Positions 32,404-42,236 of a DNA stretch of 45,059 nt are shown in pieces. The notes beneath the pieces are model-generated. The model was not told the DNA's origin, ran no database searches, and saw only the letters and a list, made by a program, of their open reading frames with translations. Position 1 is the stretch's first letter; the number at the start of each line of letters is the position of its first letter. The position numbers were made by a program, and so were the translations under genes. The stretch is from JABAAI01 sp965242745 (lineage in GTDB: Bacteria > Spirochaetota > Leptospiria > Leptospirales > Leptonemataceae), in assembly GCA_965242745.1 (NCBI GenBank), contig CBDETG010000058.1:1-45059 (forward strand). The letters are read 5' to 3'.

Positions 32404-32988
32404 CTAATCATTCCAAACTCCATTTACTGTGTAGACGATGGTCACTCCCGCTGCTACGACTGTTTCTGCTATTCTTTTGAATGACTCTATAGAGAAGCTA
32501 ATGTTTGCTTCTGTTTCTACCTGTATCCATAAGGTCGTTCTTGTATAGAATTGTGCGTCTAGTTTCCATTGAGCATCCAGCTCTCGCCTTCTGTTTGGAT
32601 CGTCTTCCCCCTCTTCTTCGCTATCTAGCATATCCAGCTCGTCTGTGTAATGGATAGGCGTAAGTGTAAGTGACTTAACACCGGGCACAGAGCTAAGGAT
32701 ATCCCCAACAGACTTTGTATCATTGCTAGCATAGCGAGCTGATAAAGCAAGCTCTATTTTGTTTCTAAAAGTTTCCTTCTCTTCAAGTCCATAATGGATT
32801 TGCAGCTCTTTTGCGAATTCGATAAGGCTATAAAGGGACATCTGCCTGTAATCGACATCTCTTTTGACACGCTCCATGGCGTCCGTAAAGCTATCCAATT
32901 CGACCTGCAAGCCATGCACTATGGCCTCTATGACAGGCGTATGCTCTAAATTCTTAGAGATATACGGGGGTAAACTATCCAATATCAT
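32404..32988 (-). CDS. Baseplate wedge protein, gpI/DUF2313-like
   Basis: 194 residues, starts 'MILDSLPPYISKNLEHTPVI', the typical opening of gpI-like tail proteins after a baseplate J gene. Links baseplate and fibre. Overlaps baseplate J by 4 bases. Confidence 0.65.
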   Translation of the reverse strand: MILDSLPPYISKNLEHTPVIEAIVHGLQVELDSFTDAMERVKRDVDYRQMSLYSLIEFAKELQIHYGLEEKETFRNKIELALSARYASNDTKSVGDILSSVPGVKSLTLTPIHYTDELDMLDSEEEGEDDPNRRRELDAQWKLDAQFYTRTTLWIQVETEANISFSIESFKRIAETVVAAGVTIVYTVNGVWND

Positions 32989-34325
32989 GCAAATTCTACT
33001 TTCACGCCGTTATTAGTATCCAAGATTAGCTTCTGAGTCTGACTGACCTTGATGCCCTGCCCTGCCGCGCTCCCTATATTATGGATTGCTGCAAGCTCAG
33101 CATCGCTTAGGTCAGTGGCTATGCCTGCCCTGATCGTTTTGATATAGTCTTGAAACTCAGACAGTATAGGAGATTCACCTAGCTCATATATCAATCTATC
33201 TACTAAAAAATAAGGTAGACCTTTCCCTATCTCTAAGCCTGTATAAGTAGCATAGATTTCGCCGTCCTTTATGTAATCGCCCCCTACATACTCATAAAAC
33301 CGCTGCCTTATCGTTTCGATTGCTATGTTCTTGCTATCTGTATCAAAATCGGATCTGGAGCGTCCGGATTTTTTGAGTTCTGTTTCTGATTCGAGCGTGA
33401 TCCTGACTACAATAAAGACTTTGATTTCCACAGGCCGTGAAAAATAGATATTCTGCTGTCCGTAATTTGTAGTCAGCTCTATGGTTTTCGTGCCTACTGT
33501 AGCTATCCCTGCTGCTATATTTTCATAGAGATGCTGCGCTATAGCAGTATCCTCACCGCCTTGCACTACTGCTTCTACTGTTCCTGCCAATGCGTATTGC
33601 TCTAGCTTTTTTATATCTTCGTCTACAAGCCCCCTATTATTGTTCACAAATACTCTCGCATATGTGACATCTGGGACAGATAGTAGGCCTTGCTCGATGT
33701 CGCCTATACTGGAGCTTCTACCTATGTCTTGTGTCTCTAAGATACGCTTACGAAACTCAGCGTCAGTTTCCCTATCTGCGCCTCCGAAGGCTGCATTTTC
33801 ATTTGTCACAGTCAAGCCTGTTCTAGCTACTACAAAAAAAGCAATCGCTCCATTGGAGACATTCCCACTGCGTCCGGCTTGCGCTGCTTGTGCACTGACT
33901 GTGACTGAATTTTGACCTGCGCCTATTTCTCCCCGTTCGATTGTATTGAAAAAAATGTTATTCTCAGTACGAACGCTTGTGCCCTGTGCGATAATCGTAT
34001 GCTCTGGTCCCCCTATCGTTAGTGTCACAGTAGCTTTTATTTCATTTCTGCGTTGGATTCCTCTAGAAGCTCTGTCTAGGTTTGTACCTTCTGCAAGGGA
34101 AACAAACTGGGCAGCGTAAACAGTCTGCAAGCTTTCCCATTGCTTAGCCTGCTCTTCTGCGGTCGCAGCTAAGAATTGTCCTATGATGCCGTCAGTCCCT
34201 AAATAGATTTCCTTATCGGGTGCGATTTGCTTATATTTCGCATTTACGCTCGCTTTCAATTCCTGCAATATCGTAGCTGCGGTCTTAATTGTGAAACCGC
34301 CGTCTGTAATTCCGTATTCAGCCAT
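32985..34325 (-). CDS. Baseplate J-like protein
   Basis: 446 residues. N-terminal region 'LAEGTNLDRASRGIQR' near 77, a repeated beta segment with 'IIAQGTSVRTENNIFFNT' near 112, and 'GGADRETDAEFRKRILET' near 180 match baseplate J (gpJ/Mu gp47). It forms the wedge ring of a contractile tail. Overlaps the gp25 gene by 1 base. Confidence 0.92.
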   Translation of the reverse strand: MAEYGITDGGFTIKTAATILQELKASVNAKYKQIAPDKEIYLGTDGIIGQFLAATAEEQAKQWESLQTVYAAQFVSLAEGTNLDRASRGIQRRNEIKATVTLTIGGPEHTIIAQGTSVRTENNIFFNTIERGEIGAGQNSVTVSAQAAQAGRSGNVSNGAIAFFVVARTGLTVTNENAAFGGADRETDAEFRKRILETQDIGRSSSIGDIEQGLLSVPDVTYARVFVNNNRGLVDEDIKKLEQYALAGTVEAVVQGGEDTAIAQHLYENIAAGIATVGTKTIELTTNYGQQNIYFSRPVEIKVFIVVRITLESETELKKSGRSRSDFDTDSKNIAIETIRQRFYEYVGGDYIKDGEIYATYTGLEIGKGLPYFLVDRLIYELGESPILSEFQDYIKTIRAGIATDLSDAELAAIHNIGSAAGQGIKVSQTQKLILDTNNGVKVEFA

Positions 34326-34678
34326 TACACATCAATCTGCGTTTGCAGCGTTTCTCCCTCGATTGTTTCTACTTCTATATCTACATTTGCAAGTCTGTTT
34401 TGATTAGCTTGTACTTCTATACGCAGCACTGCATTGAGATACGACCTTTGCAAGAGCTCATTTTTGATAGCTTGCTCTAGCAAGCGCGTATCTAAAGATC
34501 CAAACAAAGCAGTAAAGTAATCTATCCCTAAATTTTGTCTTATAGACCATGTGCCTTTCCATAGTCTAAAGATTTCTTGTAAAGCTTGCACTACGCTTGC
34601 GCTGCCTTCGGTGACAAGAGCGCGCCCGCTGGCATCCAGCTCTATGTCATAATTTGGATTTAGTTTTAGTAAAGTCAT
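34325..34678 (-). CDS. Baseplate wedge protein, GPW/gp25 family
   Basis: 117 residues. 'TEGSASVVQALQEIFRLWKG' near 24 and 'LEQAIKNELLQRSYLNAVLR' near 85 are the gp25-like core. This protein starts sheath assembly on the baseplate. Confidence 0.8.
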   Translation of the reverse strand: MTLLKLNPNYDIELDASGRALVTEGSASVVQALQEIFRLWKGTWSIRQNLGIDYFTALFGSLDTRLLEQAIKNELLQRSYLNAVLRIEVQANQNRLANVDIEVETIEGETLQTQIDV

Positions 34679-34680
34679 TA

Positions 34681-35412
34681 TTAGGGGTCTGGCAAAGCGT
34701 CCAGCTGCTGTTTCAGTTTTTTATCAGCTTCTTTCTGGGCATCCGAAGTGGCAAGGGCAGCTACAGGGAATTTCACGCTTAGCGGAGATGTGGAAGGCCC
34801 GACCGCTGTTTCGTGTATGTGCGCATTTAGCCAGTCTATCAGCTTCGCTGACATTCCGTCTCCGTATGTAAACTTTATGTCTATAGGAGACGTTGCAGCT
34901 GTGCTAGGTTTTGCAGTATCCGTGTTTGCTATCTCTATCCCTTTTTCGTTGAAAGTTATAGTAGTCAGGCCGAATGTCAAGACCATTTTATCTGCGCTCA
35001 TAGAAGCTGCCAGCTTTTCTGTGTCGCCGTCTTTTTGATACAGCTCTATACTTCCCGCTGTCGCTTTGGGGCTTGTAGCTGCAAAGCTGCATAAGACTAT
35101 CGAATTGCCAAGATTGAAGGGCTCTACTGTGGTCACTCCCAGATTGCCTTCACGGGCTACCTCAGGCGCAGTCTTCATTACGCCCACAAGCACAATATCG
35201 CCTTTTTGATATTCGGGCGGGATATGGAAGCTTCCAACTTTCCAGCTTGCGCAAAGTACGCCATCCAGCTGCGCATACTCCTGCTCTTCCTGTGACTTGA
35301 CTGTATTGCCATAGACATCTATACATAAAGGCTGAATAGACGCCTCCGCTTTCCCTTTATCAAATGCTAGCACTCTCGCAGCATAAAGCGTATCTAATTC
35401 TGATATATCCAT
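34681..35412 (-). CDS. Baseplate spike protein (gpV/gp138-like)
   Basis: 243 residues. An OB-fold-like N-terminus ('GDIVLVGVMK', 'LDGVLCASWKVGS') is followed by a repeating beta stretch ('MVLTFGLTTITFNEKGIEIA'), as in puncturing spikes. It should sit on the hub and pierce the cell surface. No metal-binding tip motif is obvious. Confidence 0.65.
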   Translation of the reverse strand: MDISELDTLYAARVLAFDKGKAEASIQPLCIDVYGNTVKSQEEQEYAQLDGVLCASWKVGSFHIPPEYQKGDIVLVGVMKTAPEVAREGNLGVTTVEPFNLGNSIVLCSFAATSPKATAGSIELYQKDGDTEKLAASMSADKMVLTFGLTTITFNEKGIEIANTDTAKPSTAATSPIDIKFTYGDGMSAKLIDWLNAHIHETAVGPSTSPLSVKFPVAALATSDAQKEADKKLKQQLDALPDP

Positions 35413-36648
35413 CTATGCGTTCCTATCATTTCGTAAAGGATTCCTACTGTCCTTGAATAGCAGATAGGGGATAAAAGGCTGCACAGGCCGTATAGCTATT
35501 GGTAAACCAGTAGTAGATAGTTTTAGCTTCGTCTCAGCTGAGCTATCTGTAAAGCTATGCGTGACACTAATCAGAGCTCCTCTGATTTCGGCAGGCGCAG
35601 AAAACTCAGCTGCTATCGCGTCTGTCTTTATGAAAAAATCACGCGCTTTTTTAGAATATACTATAAAGAGATATGGATTCCCTATAAGTCCTAATTGGAT
35701 ATTAGGCGCAAAGCGTACGCTGACATCCCATGTGTCCCAGCCTTCTTTTTCGGGAACACCTAGCATAACTAATGTATTCTTTCTGGGAGTTGCTTGTTCC
35801 CTGGCGCTTATATGAAACACGCCGTCATCTCCATCTGACTTGCTTAAGACATTTTGCAATACGCTTTTTGCATTGATTACATGCAAAGTGTTAATGTGGA
35901 AATATACAATCCAATCTGGCTCTGATTGACGCAGGGCATTTTTGATTTTGTCTATAAATCTTCTTCCCTTAATTACATAATTTCTCTTTCTTGCAGCTAG
36001 AAAGGGTTTGCTAAGCTCTGCTTCATTGATTTCTGTTTGTAGCTTGAAGTTGCCATCATCTTTTGCGCCTTTCTCTATGATGCTCAGCGTTGTTTTGAGA
36101 GTACTACCTTTCGGGATAGTGACATTGATATTTTTTCTTGCATGTCTGCTTATTGCCGTAATTCCATACAGGATTAGCACACTATCTGTTCCTACTCTAG
36201 CAGATCGAAAGTAAAATATTTCACCTAAGCAGACTTCATGCAAGCCTGCTATTCTTGGCTGATAGCCGTCTGATAGTGTTTGCGGGGGCGCTGTACGATA
36301 GCCTGCAAGTATGCGTACTATGCAAGGATAAGCAGTAAGGAAAGTGTCTTCTTCCTTAACTGCTTGTATATTAGAGGTATCTGGCACAAAAAGATTAGCT
36401 GTCTTTTCGGAGGTATTGTATATCTCTACATTAAAATTATGATAAGGTCTAAGAATATCCTGTGTAATGCTAAACTGAAAGCTATGGCCTCTATGATTTG
36501 CAAAGCTGTCTCTGTATACAATACTTCCTTTGTAATTCCCGTAATCTGTAGTAGGTCGCAAAACGCCTTGGGACAATCGTATCTCATCTTGGGTCAAGGG
36601 ATTAAAGACCTGGATTACGGCAGCTCTGTATGGTAAATATGCAGTCAT
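35413..36648 (-). CDS. Baseplate hub protein (gpD-like)
   Basis: 411 residues, beta-rich, with 'GTDSVLILYGITAISRHARK' near 165 and a gpD/gp27-like tail-hub middle. Identity rests on size and position between the Dit-like and spike genes; a hub is the expected protein here. Confidence 0.55.
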   Translation of the reverse strand: MTAYLPYRAAVIQVFNPLTQDEIRLSQGVLRPTTDYGNYKGSIVYRDSFANHRGHSFQFSITQDILRPYHNFNVEIYNTSEKTANLFVPDTSNIQAVKEEDTFLTAYPCIVRILAGYRTAPPQTLSDGYQPRIAGLHEVCLGEIFYFRSARVGTDSVLILYGITAISRHARKNINVTIPKGSTLKTTLSIIEKGAKDDGNFKLQTEINEAELSKPFLAARKRNYVIKGRRFIDKIKNALRQSEPDWIVYFHINTLHVINAKSVLQNVLSKSDGDDGVFHISAREQATPRKNTLVMLGVPEKEGWDTWDVSVRFAPNIQLGLIGNPYLFIVYSKKARDFFIKTDAIAAEFSAPAEIRGALISVTHSFTDSSAETKLKLSTTGLPIAIRPVQPFIPYLLFKDSRNPLRNDRNA

Positions 36649-36995
36649 GTGCGATAAGGATTGGCGTCTGCAAAAAATACGGTTTTGCCAAGCAAGCTTG
36701 CTTTGATATGATTAGAAGCGGGATATGTGCCTGCTTGCACATGTATAAAATCATAAGGCGCAAGAAATCTACCTAGCATGTCACCTACAAAAAGGTTTTG
36801 GCCATGCAAAAGTTTCCCGCTACCCAGCGTCTGTTCTCCTAGCAGCTCTCTAAAATATACTCCGTTGTCGCTGCGATTGGAACGTAGCTCTATCGTTGCA
36901 GACCCCTCGTCAAAACCTATCAGCACATTCATGGGGAGACCTTGTGAGAAGTCTATATTTAGTATTCGATAAGGCATGCTAAGCTGTTCGTTCAC
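36645..36995 (-). CDS. Small baseplate protein
   Basis: 116 residues, beta-rich. No family recognised. It lies between a Dit-like and a hub gene and overlaps both, so it is probably a baseplate part. Confidence 0.5.
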   Translation of the reverse strand: MNEQLSMPYRILNIDFSQGLPMNVLIGFDEGSATIELRSNRSDNGVYFRELLGEQTLGSGKLLHGQNLFVGDMLGRFLAPYDFIHVQAGTYPASNHIKASLLGKTVFFADANPYRT

Positions 36996-37674
36996 TCCAT
37001 GTAGCTACTTCCGATGTCTTGTTTGTATCTACAAAATTGTCTATGTCAATCGCAAATATCGTGTCTGTCACAAGAGGGGCTTCCGTAAGCGTTAAGCTGA
37101 TTTGATAAGCGGTATTGCCAGTGTCCTTGCCTGCAAAAGAATTAAAATCTGAGATATAAAAATGAGGCTCTATCCCGTCATATAAAGAAAAGGCATCATG
37201 ACTTAGAAAAAATGCTCTAATAAATCTGCCCTGCTTTTGCCAGTTTGCTATTAGCTGTACCGCAGTTTCCCTATAATTCGTCACTGTCCTTAAGACATTG
37301 CTAGTCAATTGTAAACCAGAAAGCACACTCCCACCTTGCAGGATATCAGACATATACTCAAAGAGTCTTGCAGATTCCAGCAATACATAATTGGATACAT
37401 AGCTATCAAAGCTAATCTCTAAGGGGTCTCTATGAAAGTGTTCAGGGAATACATCGCCAGTCTCTAAAGGCTTATTGGATACTCGTATTGTAGTACCTAA
37501 GCTTTCTTTTGTAGTGCAACTTAGTACGACAAAAGGGATAAACCGCCCCTGCTCCAATAAGCCGTTTAAAAAATCTGAGCTTGTGAATTGCTCAGGGAAA
37601 AGAATAACACGGCGAAATTCGCGTATCCTATCCTTAAGCGAAGCAATGTCTCTGAATATCGTTGCTAAGGCCAT
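36979..37674 (-). CDS. Distal tail (Dit-like) protein
   Basis: 231 residues. 'VSNKPLETGDVFPEHFHRDP' near 75 followed by 'LEISFDSYVSNYVLLES', and the late block 'LYDGIEPHFYISDFNSFAGK', follow the Dit-like N-terminal domain ('V..HPVE.G..ItDHv...P..i.i.g'). It joins tube to baseplate. Confidence 0.7.
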   Translation of the reverse strand: MALATIFRDIASLKDRIREFRRVILFPEQFTSSDFLNGLLEQGRFIPFVVLSCTTKESLGTTIRVSNKPLETGDVFPEHFHRDPLEISFDSYVSNYVLLESARLFEYMSDILQGGSVLSGLQLTSNVLRTVTNYRETAVQLIANWQKQGRFIRAFFLSHDAFSLYDGIEPHFYISDFNSFAGKDTGNTAYQISLTLTEAPLVTDTIFAIDIDNFVDTNKTSEVATWSERTA

Positions 37675-37676
37675 GA

Positions 37677-38939
37677 TTAGTTTTGCGAGGGCTGATTAAA
37701 GTTATGGGGGTTATGATACCCATCGTGCATTATGGGCCGTCTTGGAGTCTCAGATTTTTCTATTATCTGCAAAGCTCTATTTTTCACAGCACTAGAGATT
37801 TTTCCCGTATTTTCTTTTATAGATTGCAATAGAGATTTAGTCCCATCCATAGCGCTTGACACAGCGTCTCCTACTGCCCTACCTAGGTCTTTTGTAGAAT
37901 TTACAACTGTCTCTGTAAGGTCTCTTGCGCCTCCGGCTAATGCCTCCCCTGCGACTGTGGTGTTCCATGCTTCTCTCTGCCTTTTGGGCACGTCAGCGAA
38001 GCTTCTGGGAAAGGCTTTGCGCTGATATGCGCGATTGCCAGCAATATCAGCTCTCTTTAATCCTGCAATACTCCTTGCGCCCCCCGCTCCCTTTCCTTCT
38101 CCCAGCATCTGTTCTAGCAGCTGATTACGCAAACCCTCAAAGCCCGGTCCTAGTGAGCCGAGCCCTTGCATATATTTATGTATGGCAGCTGGGTGCATTC
38201 CCATGCCCCCTCCCTGTCTCCGAAGTAATGCTATAGCTCTTGTATCACCACCAAGCAAGCGACCTGTCATCTCACTTGCAGTGTATCCCATATTCGCTGC
38301 ATTCCTCTGAAACTTACCATAGTTATATCCACCTTGCTTGTACGGATCAAAGCCAGTACGAAAATCCCTTTGCTCCCCCCCCTCTCCCTTATATAAAGCT
38401 TGACTATTTATGTTTTCTAATACAGTAGGGGCAGCCTCAGTCCGCCGTTTTGCGTTCTTGTCTACGATATTGATTGCAGCCCCTACGCCTGAAAGCACAG
38501 CAGCCGCAATCATACCCTTAGGGCCTCCCAGCGCAAGCGCGCCCGCTGCCCCCAGAAAGCCGGAGGATATTCCCTGCGATCCGCCCGACATGGCTATGCC
38601 TTGACCTATTGCGCCCACCGTTTGTACCCCTCTGCCAACGCCTCCCATTACTCCACCTACCGCGCCTCGCCTGCGCTCTTCCCGCTCTTCTATGACTACC
38701 TGCTTCTCACGCCTATCCTCTGAAGCCTCACGCCGGTCTTGCATGCGCTCACGCCGGTCTTGCATGCGGTCTTCTCTATCTACAATACGGCTATAACGTA
38801 ATGCTAGCCTTTCCCGCTCTTCTAATAGCTCTATCTGGGCTTTCTCTTTTGCTAATATCTCACGCTGCTTGACGCGTTGCTGCTCTAGCAAGTCTACATA
38901 ACGCCTTGCCTTCTCTGCTAATTCTTCTGTCTTCGCCAT
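37677..38939 (-). CDS. Tail tape measure-like protein
   Basis: 420 residues. A long charged coiled coil at 1-90 includes a duplicated unit ('MQDRRERMQDRREASEDRRE'), then a Gly/Ala-rich hydrophobic stretch at about 90-160 that could insert in membrane, then a helical end. Position between chaperones and Dit favours a tape measure, though it is short, which would mean a short tail or a processed helper. Confidence 0.6.
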   Translation of the reverse strand: MAKTEELAEKARRYVDLLEQQRVKQREILAKEKAQIELLEERERLALRYSRIVDREDRMQDRRERMQDRREASEDRREKQVVIEEREERRRGAVGGVMGGVGRGVQTVGAIGQGIAMSGGSQGISSGFLGAAGALALGGPKGMIAAAVLSGVGAAINIVDKNAKRRTEAAPTVLENINSQALYKGEGGEQRDFRTGFDPYKQGGYNYGKFQRNAANMGYTASEMTGRLLGGDTRAIALLRRQGGGMGMHPAAIHKYMQGLGSLGPGFEGLRNQLLEQMLGEGKGAGGARSIAGLKRADIAGNRAYQRKAFPRSFADVPKRQREAWNTTVAGEALAGGARDLTETVVNSTKDLGRAVGDAVSSAMDGTKSLLQSIKENTGKISSAVKNRALQIIEKSETPRRPIMHDGYHNPHNFNQPSQN

Positions 38940-39137
38940 CTATTGCCTTTCAATATAACCCATGTCTTCCAATAATGCAAATAGTACATATACTTTTAAG
39001 GGAGTCAAGCTATGTACCTCCGTATAGCTTATTACGCCAGTACGAACTGCTACAAGTAAAGCAGATTCGTCTATATTCGGTAAATGTATGCCGCGCTCAG
39101 AATCGTTAAAGATAACCCTGAGGCCATAAGAATGCAA
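38940..39137 (-). CDS. Tail-assembly chaperone, frameshift extension
   Basis: 65 residues open in the frame +1/-2 to the 128-residue gene. Its only start codon here is TTG at 39137 inside the TTTTTTG run, so it is probably made as a fusion (about 183 residues) by ribosome slipping on six T rather than by its own start. Dual-frame chaperones before the tape measure gene are general in tailed phages. Confidence 0.6.
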   Translation of the reverse strand: MHSYGLRVIFNDSERGIHLPNIDESALLVAVRTGVISYTEVHSLTPLKVYVLFALLEDMGYIERQ

Positions 39138-39492
39138 AAAAGATATCAGGCCACAGGTTAAGCATCTCCCGTTTCCTTGCTAGCGTATTCGGATAATTGG
39201 AATCTGATATACTCGGAGAATGATTATTTTCTGGAATAAGATTGGCCAAACCTATCGACATAATCGTATCGCTTATGCCTAAGGTATCTCGCTTGAGTCT
39301 GACTTGCTTTGTGATCTCACTGAAGGGCGGGATTTGCAGCTTATACTTACGCTGCTCCGTGTCAGATTGCTTGAAAATGATATATACAATATCGCCATTA
39401 TTGTAGTCTAGCTCTACCCCATATGCAGCACACCTAGCCTTAAGCTCCCGCATAAGCTTAGCTTCATTTTCCTCTACTATATCTTTTATCAC
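39106..39492 (-). CDS. Tail-assembly chaperone, short form
   Basis: 128 residues. Helical and acidic at the start ('IVEENEAKLMRELKAR'). Just before its end the codons ATC TTT TTT GCA (39145-39134) give a six-T slip site, after which the +1/-2 frame continues for 65 codons. It coats the tape measure during tail assembly. Confidence 0.6.
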   Translation of the reverse strand: MIKDIVEENEAKLMRELKARCAAYGVELDYNNGDIVYIIFKQSDTEQRKYKLQIPPFSEITKQVRLKRDTLGISDTIMSIGLANLIPENNHSPSISDSNYPNTLARKREMLNLWPDIFFAFLWPQGYL

Positions 39493-39915
39493 TTATTCGC
39501 TCACTTCGTTTTTCCAGTAGGTAGCGCCCAGCACCCAATTGCGCTCCGTGACGCTGGGAGATGTCCCGTGCATTTGCTGCGCTGGAGTATGAATAAATCC
39601 CTGCTCTGTCGAGCCAAGCTCAGTCTGTGTCTGAGAAGAATGTAAAAATATCGTAAAGAGCTCTCGTGACTTTGTAAGCTCCTGCAACTTGAGTATAGCG
39701 GGAGAATTAAGGAGTAAAGAAAACTCTATCATAGCAGACTTGTCTGTATGCTCTACAAGCACCGCATCGCCTTGCGTGCCTATCATGCTTTCACGATCTA
39801 CGGGATCACCACGACGCACTACAATATCACTAGCGAAACCTATGACATCATAGTTATCCTGTATAATTAGGCGCACTGCCTTTGGATTGTATCTGCCTAT
39901 ATATTGGTCTGCCAT
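39493..39915 (-). CDS. Tail tube protein (DUF3277-like)
   Basis: 140 residues, beta-rich. 'YNPKAVRLIIQDNYDVIGFA' and 'DKSAMIEFSLLLNSPAI' match the tube-protein pattern next to DUF3383 sheaths. Directly downstream of the sheath with overlapping stop and start. Confidence 0.75.
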   Translation of the reverse strand: MADQYIGRYNPKAVRLIIQDNYDVIGFASDIVVRRGDPVDRESMIGTQGDAVLVEHTDKSAMIEFSLLLNSPAILKLQELTKSRELFTIFLHSSQTQTELGSTEQGFIHTPAQQMHGTSPSVTERNWVLGATYWKNEVSE

Positions 39916-41288
39916 TATACTACATCACCTACACTAAAATAAGCGCTCCCCCTCACTTCGACTTTATCTACTTTTTGATTTTCTATGTATGCAAAGGTGA
40001 TACCGCTCCAGAACCTAGCATTGTAATCCGTAGGATTTGTCTCTCGGATATCTGCAGGCTTGGGGATAGTGATACGATAGAGATACCGCTCATCCTGCGT
40101 AAATTGAGCGCCCGAAGCGTCTCCTGCTTCTAAGGGCGCTATGATTCTACGTTCGCCTGCAAGCACAAAGGGCTTGGCAAGCGCATTATTGATAGCTGCT
40201 AAGCCTGCATTGTCAAAGTTTATGCTGTCTGCCCCTGCAAGCAATCTCACAAGATTCGACTCCATCTCAGTCACAAGCCAGTGTCGAAATCGCACTTGGT
40301 CTATGCTTGCCTGATTTGCGCTCTTCGCAGTCATAAAGCCGTCAGAGGTCAGCAAGAGACCTGATACATTTTCTAAGGTTATCAGTTTATTCTCCCGTAT
40401 CTTTGCTAAATCCGCAGAATTGTATTCTGGGTCAGCTATGTTTTGTAATTGCTTCCATTTCCAATTCACTACGCCTGGTGAAAAGGTTAATCCATATGTC
40501 GTGAGCGCTATGTCTAAGCGCGCCCCTGTTTTATGAATTGCGCAAGCTATCTTATTGCTATCGATCTCCGTAGCTGTGTCCGTTGTCAAAAAGAAAGCTA
40601 TCCTTGTATCAGCTTCGGGGTCTGTCGTAATAAATTTTTCTAATGTCTTCGCAAGCGTACTGCTTCCTCTGGTATCAGCGCAATTTAGCAGATACCAGTC
40701 TCCCGTATTATTTCCTTTGATATGGCTAAGTATATCAGCCTCTTCTTTACCCCAGAATGATAGGAACTTCACTTGCCTTACTTTTGCAGGCTGATTGAAA
40801 TAGAATCTGCAATCCTGGTATGCTTTACTATCTACTCCGTAATAGTATTCGATTGTGGCAATATCCCCAGCTATAAAATTTGATCCCTTATCAGTTAGAC
40901 TCATGTCTTGACTTGAGACTGTGCTAATCGTCTTGTCTTCTGATCCAGCTGTCACTTCTATAAAGAGACCTTGCCCTGTAGCAGCGGGGAGCGATTTGAT
41001 ATAGTCAGACAAGCCTGATAGTTTCGTTGCGCTAGGTACAGTGAGCATAATCGTAACCGTTGCGCCTGAGGCATTGATAGCAGCTGCAAGCGCAGCTCCC
41101 GTTTTGATGGTTAATTTGATAGCAGTTTGGTTCCCTGTAAGCTGCTTCCTTATGCCTATTGTATAGTCATCGGTTTTGTACTCAAAGAAAGGATGCTCCG
41201 TTGTAGTATACAAGGGAGTACTGAAGCCCACGCCTGTAAGGCGAATAGTACGGGCTATAAAATTGACTACAATGTCACGTAGGGGCAT
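39915..41288 (-). CDS. Tail sheath protein (DUF3383-like)
   Basis: 457 residues. 'MPLRDIVVNFIARTIRLTGV' opens like DUF3383 sheath proteins, with a beta-rich middle and a C-terminal region 'YNARFWSGITFAYIENQKVD' that would form the sheath domain. Gives the phage its contractile tail. Confidence 0.8.
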   Translation of the reverse strand: MPLRDIVVNFIARTIRLTGVGFSTPLYTTTEHPFFEYKTDDYTIGIRKQLTGNQTAIKLTIKTGAALAAAINASGATVTIMLTVPSATKLSGLSDYIKSLPAATGQGLFIEVTAGSEDKTISTVSSQDMSLTDKGSNFIAGDIATIEYYYGVDSKAYQDCRFYFNQPAKVRQVKFLSFWGKEEADILSHIKGNNTGDWYLLNCADTRGSSTLAKTLEKFITTDPEADTRIAFFLTTDTATEIDSNKIACAIHKTGARLDIALTTYGLTFSPGVVNWKWKQLQNIADPEYNSADLAKIRENKLITLENVSGLLLTSDGFMTAKSANQASIDQVRFRHWLVTEMESNLVRLLAGADSINFDNAGLAAINNALAKPFVLAGERRIIAPLEAGDASGAQFTQDERYLYRITIPKPADIRETNPTDYNARFWSGITFAYIENQKVDKVEVRGSAYFSVGDVV

Positions 41289-41826
41289 TTACAATGACAT
41301 GTTCATTTGTATCGCTATTTGTCAAGCCTATTTTTTTCACTTTATCCCCAGTTTTTGTTTCACCTATTAAGTCACCTCTGAATACTACACTATATATCAA
41401 ATTGCGTTCGTATCCTGCGCCTCCTATATCTGATAAAGACATACGACCATCCCGACCTGGTATTGCTCCTATGCCATACTTCTCAGCTTCCTTTAGGATA
41501 CTATCACCTCCTATCCAAAGCGTAAATTTAGGGAATATGTTAAAGAAATGACTATCCTCCGTATCTGATTGCAGCTTAGCTTCACCATTGACACGCAAGC
41601 ATATGCTTGTCTCTAATTGCACAGGGACACGCTCTAGCTTGCCTACATAGATATTGCCCATGTCACTAAGCAAGCGATAGTCTCCATAATCATATAGCAA
41701 GATGGGCAGCTTTGTAGTCTCCCTGCGTGGAGGTTCTAAGTATAGCGGTACTCCTAGATGGCCTGCCAAAGATTCATATACATGAAATATGTTCTTTAGA
41801 AAATCCTGCTTAATATCAAATGCCAT
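41275..41826 (-). CDS. Neck/tail terminator protein
   Basis: 183 residues, placed between connector proteins and sheath, overlapping both. Short beta segments and a Gly-rich part; no motif recognised. Role inferred from position (tail completion/terminator). Confidence 0.5.
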   Translation of the reverse strand: MAFDIKQDFLKNIFHVYESLAGHLGVPLYLEPPRRETTKLPILLYDYGDYRLLSDMGNIYVGKLERVPVQLETSICLRVNGEAKLQSDTEDSHFFNIFPKFTLWIGGDSILKEAEKYGIGAIPGRDGRMSLSDIGGAGYERNLIYSVVFRGDLIGETKTGDKVKKIGLTNSDTNEHVIVNAPT

Positions 41827-42236
41827 TATGCACCCCTTTGCTCATATATTCCATATGCAGACAAATTATGCGCTGCTACAGTCATCTGTAGGGAAGTAAT
41901 GATATAGATATCATCCTTATATTCTATGTTATCGCCTACTACAAGAATGATAGGCTCTTTTACTACTCCATCATCGGACGGGATAGGATTCCTTAGCTGC
42001 TCTAATATGGGGTCGTATTGGAATATAAAACGCCGATGATGCGCCCATATACGCTCTTTACTATCTGTCAATCGGTCTACTCGCCCCGTATATGAGCTAT
42101 GACAAAAATATGGATACTCTACTATCGCAGTCTCATATACTCCATAAGAAGAGCTTGAGTCACCTTGCTTCTGAATGATGCAGCGTTGTCTGTACTCAAG
42201 TCTTATCCCGCCTGTGTAGTTTAGACTAAGTGACAT
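41826..42236 (-). CDS. Head-closure/neck protein
   Basis: 136 residues, beta-rich ('RRFIFQYDPILEQLRN', 'IILVVGDNIEYKDDIYIITS', the OB-like pattern of head-closure proteins). Sits between the gp6-like connector and the terminator. Confidence 0.55.
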   Translation of the reverse strand: MSLSLNYTGGIRLEYRQRCIIQKQGDSSSSYGVYETAIVEYPYFCHSSYTGRVDRLTDSKERIWAHHRRFIFQYDPILEQLRNPIPSDDGVVKEPIILVVGDNIEYKDDIYIITSLQMTVAAHNLSAYGIYEQRGA

